From Sphingosinicella microcystinivorans (GTDB lineage: Bacteria; Pseudomonadota; Alphaproteobacteria; Sphingomonadales; Sphingomonadaceae): DNA of 64,000 bases. The stretch covers positions 298,001-362,000 of the forward strand of contig NZ_RBWX01000007.1 in NCBI RefSeq assembly GCF_003634215.1. The letters run 5' to 3'. Both the position numbers and the translations under genes were made by a program. Position 1 is the first letter of the stretch. Each line of letters starts with the position of its first letter. Under the pieces are notes generated by a model. The model made no database searches, was not told where the DNA came from, and saw only the letters and a program-made list of their open reading frames with translations. Of this stretch, positions 45,977 through 54,703 are shown piece by piece.

Positions 45977-47965
45977 ATGTCCGAGATGATCCGCCTTACC
46001 CTGCCCGACGGTTCCGTGCGCGAGATGCCGCGCGGTACGACGGGCGGCGACGTGGCGCGCGCGATCGGCCCGGGGCTGGCGAAGGCGGCGCTTGCGGCAA
46101 AGGTGGACGGCGAGGTCATCGACCTGGAACGCCCCATCGAGCGCGACGCCGCGCTTGCGCTGGTGACGGTGAAGGACGAGGCGGACGCGCTCGAACTCGT
46201 GCGCCACGATTTCGCACACATCCTCGCCGAGGCGGTGCAGAACCTGTTCCCGGGCACGCAGATCACCTTTGGTCCGGCGACCGAGGATGGCTTCTACTAC
46301 GATCTCGCCCCTGTGCGTCCCTTCACCGAGGAAGACCTGCCGACGATCGAGGAGGAGATGCGCCGCATCATCCGCGCCGACCAGCCGCTGCGCCGCGAGG
46401 TTTGGGACCGCGACGCGCTGATCGCGCGCTGGAATGAAATGGGCGAGACGTTCAAGGCGCAGTGGGCGGCAGAGCTGCCCGCGGGCGACGAGATCAGCGT
46501 CTACTGGTCGGGCGACAAGTGGTTCGACATGTGCCGGGGGCCGCATCTCGCCTCCACCGGCAAGCTCGATCCGCAGGCATTCAAGCTCACCCGCGTGTCG
46601 GGCGCCTATTGGCGCGGCGACCAGAAGAACGCGATGCTCTCGCGCGTTTACGGCACGGCGTGGCTGAACAAGAAGCAGCTCGACGCGCACCTCCACATGC
46701 TGGAGGAAGCGGCGAAGCGCGATCATCGCAAGCTGGGGCAGGAGATGGACCTGTTCCACCTGCAGCAGGAAGCGCACGGCAGCGTCTTCTGGCACCCCAA
46801 GGGCTATCTCATCTGGCGGGCGCTCGAAGCCTATATGCGCCGCGCGATCGACGGCGCGGGCTACCGCGAGGTGAAGACGCCGCAGGTGATGGACGCGCGC
46901 CAATGGGAGCAGTCCGGCCACTGGGGCAAGTACCGCGAGAACATGTTCGTGATCCCGGACGAAGTGCCGAACGTCGAGGACGAAGGCCCGATCGTCTCTG
47001 AGGATGCGGACTGGATGGCGCTAAAGCCGATGAACTGCCCGGCGCACGTCCTCATCTTCCGTCAGGGCATCAAGTCGTACCGCGACCTTCCCTTGCGCCT
47101 GTATGAGAACGGCTGCTGCCACAGGAACGAACCGCACGGTGCGCTGCACGGCCTGATGCGCGTGCGCCAGTTCACGCAGGACGACGCGCACATCTTCTGC
47201 CGCGAGGACCAGATCGTGGAGGAGGTGCGTGCCTTCTGCGCGCTCGCCGACCGCATCTACAAGGATTTCGGTTTCACCTACGCGATCAAGCTGGCGCTGC
47301 GCCCCGAGAAGCGCTTCGGCAGCGACGAAGTGTGGGACAAGGCCGAGGCCGAACTGCGCGCGGCTGTTGCCGCTGCAGGGCTCGACACGCCCGAATACGG
47401 ATGGGAGGAGTTGCCGGGCGAGGGCGCCTTTTATGCGCCGAAACTCGAATGGCACCTCACCGACGCGATCGGCCGCACATGGCAGGTGGGCACGATCCAG
47501 TCGGACCGCGTGCTGCCGGACCGGCTCGATGCGAGCTATGTGGGCGAGGATGGCGAGCGTCACCGCCCGGTGATGCTGCACCGCGCGATCTTCGGTTCGT
47601 ACGAACGCTTCATCGGCATCCTCATCGAGCACTTCGCCGGCAAGCTGCCGATGTGGCTCGCGCCCGTGCAGGCGGTCGTCGCGACCATCGTGTCTGATGC
47701 GGACGGCTATGCGAGCGAGGTGGTCGAAAAGCTCCGCGCCGCGGGCCTGCGCGCCGAGGCGGACGTGCGCAACGAGAAGATCAACTACAAGGTGCGCGAG
47801 CACAGCCTCGCCAAGGTCCCGCACCTCCTCGTCGTCGGCAAGCGCGAGGCGGAGGAGGGCACGGTCGCCGTCCGCACGCTTGGTGAGGAGCGCCAGAAGG
47901 TGATGCCGCTCGAAGAGGCGATCGCGTGGCTGCAGGGCGAGGCGACGGCGCCCGACATGCGTTAG
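45977..47965 (+). CDS. thrS: threonine-tRNA ligase
   Basis: 662 residues, full length. TGS domain (1 to about 60), editing domain with [19 protein letters not shown] (zinc-like His motif, near 75) and a second part [12 protein letters not shown], catalytic core with class II motifs (motif 2: [28 protein letters not shown]; zinc Cys in [10 protein letters not shown]) and a C-terminal anticodon-binding domain. It charges tRNA-Thr and edits Ser-tRNA. Its TAG overlaps the stop of the convergent membrane protein gene (TTAG). Confidence 0.98.
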   Translation: MSEMIRLTLPDGSVREMPRGTTGGDVARAIGPGLAKAALAAKVDGEVIDLERPIERDAALALVTVKDEADALELVRHDFAHILAEAVQNLFPGTQITFGPATEDGFYYDLAPVRPFTEEDLPTIEEEMRRIIRADQPLRREVWDRDALIARWNEMGETFKAQWAAELPAGDEISVYWSGDKWFDMCRGPHLASTGKLDPQAFKLTRVSGAYWRGDQKNAMLSRVYGTAWLNKKQLDAHLHMLEEAAKRDHRKLGQEMDLFHLQQEAHGSVFWHPKGYLIWRALEAYMRRAIDGAGYREVKTPQVMDARQWEQSGHWGKYRENMFVIPDEVPNVEDEGPIVSEDADWMALKPMNCPAHVLIFRQGIKSYRDLPLRLYENGCCHRNEPHGALHGLMRVRQFTQDDAHIFCREDQIVEEVRAFCALADRIYKDFGFTYAIKLALRPEKRFGSDEVWDKAEAELRAAVAAAGLDTPEYGWEELPGEGAFYAPKLEWHLTDAIGRTWQVGTIQSDRVLPDRLDASYVGEDGERHRPVMLHRAIFGSYERFIGILIEHFAGKLPMWLAPVQAVVATIVSDADGYASEVVEKLRAAGLRAEADVRNEKINYKVREHSLAKVPHLLVVGKREAEEGTVAVRTLGEERQKVMPLEEAIAWLQGEATAPDMR

Positions 47966-49512
47966 CCGCCGCGCGGCGACCGCGTAATGATGCACAGTGC
48001 TGTGGGTGCCTGCGGTGCCAGCAGGATGCGGCGTTCGCGCATCCACGCGACAAGCGAAGGATCAGATTTCGTCAGCGATGTGCCGTTCAGCACCGCCGCA
48101 ACGGTTTCGGATGATCCCATGTTTTGCGCCTGAACGGTACATCCCTGCGGTGCCAGAACGAGAACGGACGGACTGTCCGGAGATGCGTATGGGAGCGTTT
48201 GCGCGGCAGTGTTAAGCGCCAGCATTCGAAGCGTGCTGAGGCCGCCTGCGAGCGGTTGCGGGGCGCCCGCAATCATCCGCGTTGCTGCGCGATCAAGCGC
48301 GAGCAGGTCGAGCGCGGCGTATTGGACGGAGGCTGCGCGCGCCAGGAAAAGCAGAAAAAGCGGAGCGAGGAGTGCCCCGGCGGTAAGGACCGGGCGGTGC
48401 GCGCACAGTGCCGCGATGTTGATCCCTGCGGCCACGCACAAAAGTGTGATGCCGGGCAGGAACATGCGTGGCGTCGGGTCGATCCCAAGACCGTAGACGA
48501 GAATGGCGAAATGACCGAACGCACCTGCGAAAAGCAGCGGCGTCCAGCGTGGGACCGGAGCCCGAACGAGGCGGACCAATAGCTGACTGCCGATCGAAAC
48601 GACCAGCGTGAGCGCGATGGCGGGTGAAAAGAAGAGACTGACGAGACCGTTGACGGTCCAGTGGATGTCCGGCCCGAACCGAACCGGCCATGCCCCGATC
48701 AGTGCGGGATTGAAGAAGGGGAAGGCACCGCGATGCTCTGCGGCGAGCGCTGCCGACGGGATTGCGGTATGGTTGAGCTCAAGCGCCCATCGCAGCAGCG
48801 GATCGCCGTGAAAGGCGCCATGGAAAGCGGCCTCGGCGAGAATGGGAATCGCCGCCGCCAGTCCCCATTCGAGAAAATTGCGCCAGGGCCGGTGGCGCCA
48901 TGTCGCGAAAGCCCACCCCACGATAATAAGGGCAACAGGTGCGATCGCCGTCGCGCGTGCGCCGAACGCGAGGCCCGCGCATAGCCCGCTTGCAACCAGG
49001 AGCAGTCCGCGCTCCCCTCGCGCACGCAATAGCAGCCCGGCGCTGAGCACGCTCCAGCCAAGCTCTATCATGTCGGCGTTCGGCCGCACTGCTCGGTCCA
49101 CAAAGACAGGCGTGAGAACAAGCATCAAGCAGGCGATAAGGGCGGCAGGCAGGTCGGTAATACGCCCCACGGACAGGAAGAGGGTGATCAGCACCACAGA
49201 TGTCGCCAGAAGCGACGGCAGCCCAACAGTCAGATGGCTCTCTCCGAAAAGCGCCGATGTCGCGGCCAGCGGGCCGACGAGCGCATAGCGCGCTGCCCAG
49301 TGGGTTTCGGGAAGGCACAGAACATTGTCCCGAAGGCAGCGGGCAGCGTCTAGATACTGCCAATCGTCGCCGCCGCCGCCCCGGAATCCGTGCCAGTTCA
49401 GCGCAAGCATTGCCGCCATAACGCTCGCAACGAGGAAGGCAGCCGCAATCGTGGGCCACGGTACGGCGAAAGCCGGATCGGACGATGTCTGAGAGCGTAT
49501 GCTCGACTGCAT
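47962..49512 (-). CDS. ArnT-like/GT39-type polytopic membrane protein
   Basis: 516 residues from ATG 49512 (AAGGA six bases upstream); a longer frame to 50160 runs over infC and is rejected. About 10-12 hydrophobic helices are visible. The first periplasmic loop has [16 protein letters not shown], which places acidic residues as in the GT39/ArnT catalytic site. It may transfer a sugar from an undecaprenyl-linked donor, but the match is only to the general fold. It is divergent from infC. Confidence 0.68.
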   Translation of the reverse strand: MQSSIRSQTSSDPAFAVPWPTIAAAFLVASVMAAMLALNWHGFRGGGGDDWQYLDAARCLRDNVLCLPETHWAARYALVGPLAATSALFGESHLTVGLPSLLATSVVLITLFLSVGRITDLPAALIACLMLVLTPVFVDRAVRPNADMIELGWSVLSAGLLLRARGERGLLLVASGLCAGLAFGARATAIAPVALIIVGWAFATWRHRPWRNFLEWGLAAAIPILAEAAFHGAFHGDPLLRWALELNHTAIPSAALAAEHRGAFPFFNPALIGAWPVRFGPDIHWTVNGLVSLFFSPAIALTLVVSIGSQLLVRLVRAPVPRWTPLLFAGAFGHFAILVYGLGIDPTPRMFLPGITLLCVAAGINIAALCAHRPVLTAGALLAPLFLLFLARAASVQYAALDLLALDRAATRMIAGAPQPLAGGLSTLRMLALNTAAQTLPYASPDSPSVLVLAPQGCTVQAQNMGSSETVAAVLNGTSLTKSDPSLVAWMRERRILLAPQAPTALCIITRSPRGG

Positions 49513-49662
49513 GGCTGTTCCTTGCCATGGCGGCATTCTCTTTTTCCTTAAAGCGGGCCGAAATTTTTCCGCACGCCTGTTGCAACGGCGCTCTTTTCGA
49601 AAGCGCGGTGAGCGACTACATAGGCGCCTTCGATTTTCGCCAATTGTTATGGAGAGACTGCT

Positions 49663-50211
49663 ATTCGACCGCCTCTGACTCGGCGCCCTCCGGTGCCGCA
49701 AAACTTTTCGGGCCCTCGCTACAACGAGTTCATCCAGTCCCCGAAAGTCCGTGTCATCGATCACGAAGGTGAAAACCTCGGTGTGATGCTCACAGCAGAA
49801 GCGATTGAAGCGGCAGCCGAGGTGGGCCTTGATCTCGTCGAGGTCTCGCCGAATGCGGACCCGCCCGTCGCCAAATTCCTCGACGTCGGCAAGTACAAGT
49901 ACGAGGCGCAGAAAAAGGCGAACGCCGCTCGCAAGAACCAGAAGACGCAGGAGATCAAGGAGATCAAGATGCGTCCGAACATCGACGACCACGATTACGA
50001 CACCAAGATGAAAGCCGTTCAGCGCTTCATCGAGGAAGGCGACAAGGTCAAGATGACGCTGCGTTTCCGCGGCCGCGAGATGTCGCACCTTCAGCTCGGC
50101 ATGAAGCTCCTGGAGCGTGTGCAGCTGGATACGGCGGAGTACGCCAAGGTCGAGCAGCATCCGAAGCTCGAAGGGCGCCAGATGCTGATGGTGATCGCGC
50201 CGAAGCTGTAG
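49663..50211 (+). CDS. infC: translation initiation factor IF-3
   Basis: 182 residues. I place the start at a rare ATT (49663) with GGAGAG seven bases upstream: it gives [24 protein letters not shown], the usual alphaproteobacterial N terminus. A GTG at 49693 with no good ribosome site would lose ten residues. The core is canonical: [38 protein letters not shown] and [21 protein letters not shown]-3 binds the 30S subunit and rejects non-AUG starts, so its own AUU start gives autocontrol, as in E. coli. Confidence 0.92.
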   Translation: MRPPLTRRPPVPQNFSGPRYNEFIQSPKVRVIDHEGENLGVMLTAEAIEAAAEVGLDLVEVSPNADPPVAKFLDVGKYKYEAQKKANAARKNQKTQEIKEIKMRPNIDDHDYDTKMKAVQRFIEEGDKVKMTLRFRGREMSHLQLGMKLLERVQLDTAEYAKVEQHPKLEGRQMLMVIAPKL

Positions 50212-50220
50212 GCGGGTGGT

Positions 50221-50246
50221 GCCCCTCCCATTCGAGGAGGGGCTTT
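50221..50246 (+). terminator. terminator after infC
   Basis: GCCCCTCC, loop CATTCGA, GGAGGGGC, then TTTCCCTTTA. An eight-bp stem with a modest T-rich tail, nine bases after the infC stop. It may also serve the convergent Old Yellow Enzyme gene, whose stop is at 50259. Confidence 0.7.
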
Positions 50247-50258
50247 CCCTTTAGGCGA

Positions 50259-51350
50259 TCAGGCCGCTGCCTGCGCCTGTTCCCAGGTCGGATAATCGGT
50301 GTAGCCCTCGGTGCCGTTCGCGTACCAGAGCTTGTAATCTTCGGTTGCGAGCGGGTGGCCGTCCTTGATGCGGAGCGGAAGGTCGGGGTTCGCTATGAAC
50401 GGCCGGCCGAAGGCGATGGCATCGGCCTTGCCGCTTTCCACGAACTCCGCCGCCATCTCGGGGGTGATGTCGTTGTTGAGCACCAGCGGGCCGTCGTAAA
50501 GGCGGCGGAAGGACGGCGACACCAGCGGCACGTCGGTCTTGCCGAACGTCCCGCCCGGGCGCTGCTCGCGCAGTTCCACGAATGCAAGGCCGCGGCCCGC
50601 CAGCTGCCGCGCGACGACGTCGAACAGCGTGGCCGGGTTGCTGTCGTCGGTGCCCTGCGTCTCGCCGTTCGGTGAAAAGCGGATCGCGGTGCGGTCCGCG
50701 CCGATTTCCGCGATCACGGCGTCCAGCACCTCGTTCAGGAAGCGCGTGCGGTTCTCCGGGCTGCCGCCATATTCGTCATCGCGGGTGTTGGAATTGTCGC
50801 GCAGGAACTGGTCGATCAGATATCCGTTCGCCGCGTGGAGCTGGATGCCGTCGAACCCTGCGCGGATCGCGTTGCGGGCAGCGGCGGCATAGTCGGAAAC
50901 GATTGCCGCGATCTCGTCCTTCGTGAGGACGTGCGGAACGACATAGTCCTTCTTGCCTTCATAGGTGTGGGCGTAGTGCGGCGCCTGGATCGCGCTTGAT
51001 GAAACCGATTCCATGCCGCTCACCGACGGGTGGACGAGGCGGCCCATGTGCCAGAGCTGGCTCACGATCTTGCTGCCTGCCGCATGCACGGCTGCCGTCA
51101 CCGGCTTCCAGGCTTCGACCTGCGCGTCGGACCAGATACCCGGCGCGTTCGGCCAGCCGAGGCCCTGCCGCGAGATACCGGTCGCTTCGGAAATGATAAG
51201 GCCCGCGCCGGAACGCTGGGCGTAATAGTCCTTCACGAACGCCTGCGGAACGCCATCACGGTCGGCGCGTGCGCGGGTCAGCGGCGCCATCAGGATACGG
51301 TTGTCGGCGCTGATGGCGCCGAGCTGAACGGGGTCGAAGAGTGTCGGCAT
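50259..51350 (-). CDS. Old Yellow Enzyme family alkene reductase
   Basis: 363 residues from ATG 51350; the longer frame is unsupported. FMN-binding TIM barrel with PTLFDPVQLGAISADNRILMAPLTRARA (start), QLWHMGRLVHP, the catalytic HAANGYLIDQFLRDNSNTRDDEYGGSPENR block, and ADAIAFGRPFIANPDLP in the phosphate site. It reduces activated alkenes or nitro-compounds with NAD(P)H; the physiological substrate is unknown. It is divergent from the EamA exporter. Confidence 0.92.
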   Translation of the reverse strand: MPTLFDPVQLGAISADNRILMAPLTRARADRDGVPQAFVKDYYAQRSGAGLIISEATGISRQGLGWPNAPGIWSDAQVEAWKPVTAAVHAAGSKIVSQLWHMGRLVHPSVSGMESVSSSAIQAPHYAHTYEGKKDYVVPHVLTKDEIAAIVSDYAAAARNAIRAGFDGIQLHAANGYLIDQFLRDNSNTRDDEYGGSPENRTRFLNEVLDAVIAEIGADRTAIRFSPNGETQGTDDSNPATLFDVVARQLAGRGLAFVELREQRPGGTFGKTDVPLVSPSFRRLYDGPLVLNNDITPEMAAEFVESGKADAIAFGRPFIANPDLPLRIKDGHPLATEDYKLWYANGTEGYTDYPTWEQAQAAA

Positions 51351-51424
51351 CACAAAATTCCTGCTTGTGTCCCTCTGCCGCGTAACTTGGGAACGCGGTA
51401 TGGCGGCGACAAACAAGATTAGGT

Positions 51425-51438
51425 ATTGCCGCGGCAAT
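51425..51438. promoter_or_regulatory. 14-bp palindrome over the EamA start codon
   Basis: ATTGCCGCGGCAAT, perfectly symmetric, whose last two bases are the A and T of the ATG at 51437. It lies in the interval between the divergent OYE and EamA genes. It could be an operator or a hairpin blocking initiation of the downstream gene. Confidence 0.4.
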
Positions 51439-52369
51439 GAAAACTCCCCGCTTCGCTTTCCCGCTGTTTCTGACAGGCAGCGCCATGCTCTCGGCGGGGC
51501 CGCTGCTCGTGCGCCTTGCCGATGTTGGGGCAACGCAGTCCGCATTCTGGCGCCTCGCCCTTGCCGTGCCGCTGCTCTATGGGCTTGCCCGCGTGGCAGA
51601 CCGGCAAGCGCCGCTGCTGCCGCCACGACGCAGCGTGCCCTGGCTGATCCTTGCCGGCTTCTTCTTCGCGGCCGACCTCGTCGCCTGGCATCTCGGCATC
51701 GGCTACACGGTGCTTGCCAACGCCACGATCATCGCGAACAGTGCCGCGTTCCTGTTCCCGATCTGGGGCTATTTCGTCATGCGGCGCTGGCCGACACCGA
51801 TCGCCGGACTGGCTCTGGTGATGGCGGCGATCGGCATCGCGCTGCTGATGGGCGAGTCGGCGAGCCTCTCGTCCGATCATCTTCTGGGCGATCTGCTCTG
51901 CTTCGTCGCTGCGATCTTCTACACCGCCTATCTCGTGGTCATCGACCGGGCGCGCGGCGGCCTTTCAGCAATAGCGACGCTTGCCCCCGTGACGCTCGTG
52001 GGCGCGCTGTTCATGCTGCCGCTGGCGCTTATGGCGCCGGGTGCGTTCTGGCCCCAGGATTGGGTGCCCGTTGTGCTGCTCGCGCTCGGTAGCCAGGTGA
52101 TCGGGCAGGGGCTCATCGTTTATGCGCTGCCGCACCTGCCGCCGGTCGCCAGCGGTGTCGGCCTCCTCATCCAGCCCGTGTTCGCTGCGGCGTTCGGTTA
52201 TGTCTGGTTCGCGGAAGTCTTGACGCCGGTCGCCGCGACGGGCGTCGCGATCCTGTTCGCGGCGATCATGCTCGTCCGGCGGCCGAGTGCAGCGCGTCCG
52301 CCCGTGGAAAAGCGCGTACCGCCGGTAGGCGGCGGTGCTACGCCGTCTGGAGAGCCGCCGTCCGCCTGA
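51437..52369 (+). CDS. EamA/DMT family transporter
   Basis: 310 residues with ten hydrophobic helices in two EamA repeats: first TGSAMLSAGPLLVRLADVGATQSAFWRL, second starting LLGDLLCFVAAIFYTAYLVVIDRAR. It likely exports a small metabolite from the inner membrane; the substrate cannot be told. The C-terminal tail (about 285-310) is Pro/Gly-rich. ATG 51437 is in a palindrome and lacks a good Shine-Dalgarno; a later ATG at 51485 would break the first helix. The 103 bases to the VOC gene hold nothing clear. Confidence 0.85.
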   Translation: MKTPRFAFPLFLTGSAMLSAGPLLVRLADVGATQSAFWRLALAVPLLYGLARVADRQAPLLPPRRSVPWLILAGFFFAADLVAWHLGIGYTVLANATIIANSAAFLFPIWGYFVMRRWPTPIAGLALVMAAIGIALLMGESASLSSDHLLGDLLCFVAAIFYTAYLVVIDRARGGLSAIATLAPVTLVGALFMLPLALMAPGAFWPQDWVPVVLLALGSQVIGQGLIVYALPHLPPVASGVGLLIQPVFAAAFGYVWFAEVLTPVAATGVAILFAAIMLVRRPSAARPPVEKRVPPVGGGATPSGEPPSA

Positions 52370-52472
52370 GGTCTTTTGCAGGAGGCGCGGCGAACGCCCC
52401 AAGGGTGCAGCCTCGACTTGCCGCGCAGCGGTTGAAACGGCCTTCGCGACCGACGACCAAACGCGCGCGGCG

Positions 52473-52946
52473 TTATCCCGCCATCGTTGAGGCGGCTGCG
52501 CGAATCTCGTCGTCGCTCATTGCCGTGATGTTCGACATGAACATCCACGTGTACCCCGACGGGTCGATGAAGGTGACACGGCGCTCGCCATAGAACTGGT
52601 CGGCCGGCTCCTCGGTCATGATGCCGCCGGCTTCCAGCGCGTGATTGGTAAAGGCATCGACGTCGTCGACATAGACGCAGAAGCTGACCGGCGAATGATC
52701 GAGCGCTTCGGAGCGCGGGCTGCGGATCGGGCTGCCGCCGGTGCCTTCGGGTGCGCACATGAAGAGCAGCTGCTCTTTGTAGCGGAACTCGGCGTGGATC
52801 GGCATATGGCCCGGCCCGTCAATCACCAGCCCCAGTTCAAAACCGAACACCTTCTCGTAGTAGCGGCGATTGTCCGCCCAGTCGGTGAGCACGAGATAGG
52901 GGGTAAGCCACGGCGCATCCTGCGGCTTGGGGTTGAAACGGGTCAT
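52473..52946 (-). CDS. VOC family protein (glyoxalase/bleomycin resistance-like)
   Basis: 157 residues from ATG 52946; a longer frame to 53087 runs into the palindromic repeat and is rejected. The VOC fold is clear: TPYLVLTDWADNRRYYEKVFGFELG with a conserved start, then AEFRYKEQLLFMCAPEG, SVSFCVYVDDVDAFTNHALEAGG-like repeat and RRVTFIDPSGYTWMF. It resembles the PhnB-like subgroup. The function cannot be told. Confidence 0.85.
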   Translation of the reverse strand: MTRFNPKPQDAPWLTPYLVLTDWADNRRYYEKVFGFELGLVIDGPGHMPIHAEFRYKEQLLFMCAPEGTGGSPIRSPRSEALDHSPVSFCVYVDDVDAFTNHALEAGGIMTEEPADQFYGERRVTFIDPSGYTWMFMSNITAMSDDEIRAAASTMAG

Positions 52947-53013
52947 CGCTGGCTCCGGCGTTTGATCTGACCCGCATCCTTGCACCGTGTTTATGACGGA
53001 TACGCGACATGGA

Positions 53014-53059
53014 GCATCGTGCGGAAAAGTGGGAACCGGTTTTCCACGCAAAACGATGC
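53014..53059. repeat. palindromic repeat, copy B
   Basis: GCATCGTGCGGAAAAGTGGG and the bases to TTTTCC match the reverse complement of copy A (34392) without change; the second arm then differs, ending AAAACGATGC. It lies between the VOC gene start and the aceA terminator, in the orientation opposite to copy A. The pair shows a mobile or shared palindrome family rather than local duplication. Confidence 0.8.
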
Positions 53060-53113
53060 GCCCACAAAGAGATAGGGCGGGCTTCATGATTGCTGAATCA
53101 CGCAGCCCGCCCC

Positions 53114-53150
53114 AAAAAAAGAAGCGCCCGCCGGTTGTCCCGACGGGCGC
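53114..53150 (-). terminator. terminator of aceA
   Basis: On the minus strand the sequence is GCGCCCGTCGG, loop GACAA, CCGGCGGGCGC, TTC, then a run of seven T. An 11-bp stem with one G-U pair and a long U-tract, 45 bases past the aceA stop. A strong intrinsic terminator. Confidence 0.88.
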
Positions 53151-53194
53151 CTCGTCACCCTCCCCGGTGATCAGGTAACGCGATCAGGTGCGGC

Positions 53195-54487
53195 TTATGC
53201 CGCGTCCTTCTTGAACTGATCGGCTTCGGTCGATTCGGCGAGCGCCGTGGTCGAGCTTTCGCCGCCCGCGAGCGTCGTCGCGACCATGTCGAAATAGCCG
53301 GTGCCGACCTCGCGCTGGTGGCGCGTCGCGGTGTAGCCGTTGGCTTCCGCGGCGAATTCGGCCTGCTGCAGCTCGGAATAGGCAGCCATGCCGCGATCCT
53401 TGTAGCCGCGTGCCAGTTCGTACATGCCGTAGTTCAGCTGGTGGAAGCCCGCCAGCGTCACGAACTGGTACTTGTAGCCCATGGCGCCCAACTCGCGCTG
53501 GTACTTGGCGATCGTGTCCTTATCGAGGTTCTTTTCCCAGTTGAAGCTGGGCGAGCAGTTGTACGCCAGCATCTTGTTCGGGAACGCCTTCTTGATCGCT
53601 TCAGCGAAGCGGCGGGCATCGTCGAGGTTCGGAACCGAGGTTTCCCACCACAGCAGGTCGGCGTGCTCGGCGAAGGCGAGGCCGCGCTTGATGCAATGGT
53701 CGACGCCGGTGCCGTCCTTCAGACGGAAGAAGCCTTCGGGCGTGCGCTCGCCGGTCAGGAACTCGCGGTCGCGCTCGTCGATGTCGCTGGTGATGAGCTT
53801 GGCGCTCTCTGCGTCCGTGCGGGCGCAGATGACGGTCGGCACGCCGCAGACGTCGGCGGCGAGGCGCGCGGCGTCGAGGTTGCGGATGTGCGCCTGTGTC
53901 GGGATCAGCACCTTGCCGCCGAGGTGGCCGCACTTCTTTTCGGAGGCGAGCTGGTCCTCGTAGTGAACGCCGGAGGCGCCCGCCGCGATGTACGCCTTCA
54001 TGATCTCGAAGCAGTTGAGCGGGCCGCCGAAGCCGGCTTCGGCGTCAGCCACGATCGGCGCGAACCAGTCGCGCTTGGCGCCGCCTTCGGAATGCTCGAT
54101 CTGGTCGGCGCGCATCAGTGCGTTGTTGATCTTGCGGGCCAGCTCGGGGCCGGCGTTCGCGGGATACAGCGACTGGTCGGGATACATCGCGCCCGCCGTG
54201 TTGGCGTCGGCAGCGACCTGCCAGCCCGAAAGGTAGATGGCCTTCAGACCCGCGCGCACCATCTGCATCGCCTGGTTGCCCGAAAGCGCGCCCAGCGAAT
54301 TGATGTAGGGCTCGGTCTTCAGCAGCTCCCACAGCTTGTTCGCGCCGCGCTCGGCGAGCGTGTAGGCGATCGGGAACGAACCGCGCAGACGCTCCACATC
54401 GGCGGGCGTGTACGGACGCTTGATGCCGTCGAAGCGGCCGGCGGGGGCTGAGGGGATCAGCGATTCGAAGGTCGGCTGGGCGCTCAT
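53195..54487 (-). CDS. aceA: isocitrate lyase
   Basis: 430 residues from ATG 54487 (GGAG nine bases upstream); an ATG at 54511 is an alternative. The active-site motif [10 protein letters not shown] (184-193, Cys186) is exact, with SLYPAN and [15 protein letters not shown]. It cleaves isocitrate to glyoxylate and succinate, the first step of the glyoxylate bypass for growth on acetate and fatty acids. Malate synthase is not in the window. It is divergent from an ScfR/RamB-type regulator, as is usual for acetate-use genes. Confidence 0.97.
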   Translation of the reverse strand: MSAQPTFESLIPSAPAGRFDGIKRPYTPADVERLRGSFPIAYTLAERGANKLWELLKTEPYINSLGALSGNQAMQMVRAGLKAIYLSGWQVAADANTAGAMYPDQSLYPANAGPELARKINNALMRADQIEHSEGGAKRDWFAPIVADAEAGFGGPLNCFEIMKAYIAAGASGVHYEDQLASEKKCGHLGGKVLIPTQAHIRNLDAARLAADVCGVPTVICARTDAESAKLITSDIDERDREFLTGERTPEGFFRLKDGTGVDHCIKRGLAFAEHADLLWWETSVPNLDDARRFAEAIKKAFPNKMLAYNCSPSFNWEKNLDKDTIAKYQRELGAMGYKYQFVTLAGFHQLNYGMYELARGYKDRGMAAYSELQQAEFAAEANGYTATRHQREVGTGYFDMVATTLAGGESSTTALAESTEADQFKKDAA

Positions 54488-54519
54488 TTTGTATGACTCC
54501 GTGTTAACCATTCACAGTC

Positions 54520-54687
54520 TTTTTACATTGCAGTGCGGAAACCGGCCTTCGAAATGGGCTGTGCGAATCGCGCTGCGTTGCAAATCTGCTATTGATGCCT
54601 TCTCTCGTTTCTCGTACTCGCTTCAAGAGAATCGTGTAAAAAACGTGTGTAAGTGTCTGTAAATTTCGTGTCTTCGATGTAAAAAAG
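54520..54687. promoter_or_regulatory. TGTAAA-repeat region between aceA and its regulator
   Basis: The 216-base divergent interval is AT-rich for this genome and carries a repeated motif: TGTAAAAAAC (54635), TGTAAG (54648), TGTAAATTT (54658), TGTAAAAAAG (54678), and the reverse TTTTTACA (54520-54527). The plus-strand copies are 20-23 bases apart, about two helical turns. They are plausible binding sites for the regulator encoded next door, which would control aceA and itself. No data here prove this. Confidence 0.5.
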
Positions 54688-54703
54688 TAAAAGAGACGTA
54701 CAA

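Noticed and set aside
52370-52472. A terminator between the EamA and VOC genes
   Set aside because: Only short GC-rich near-repeats are present, with no stable stem plus T-run.
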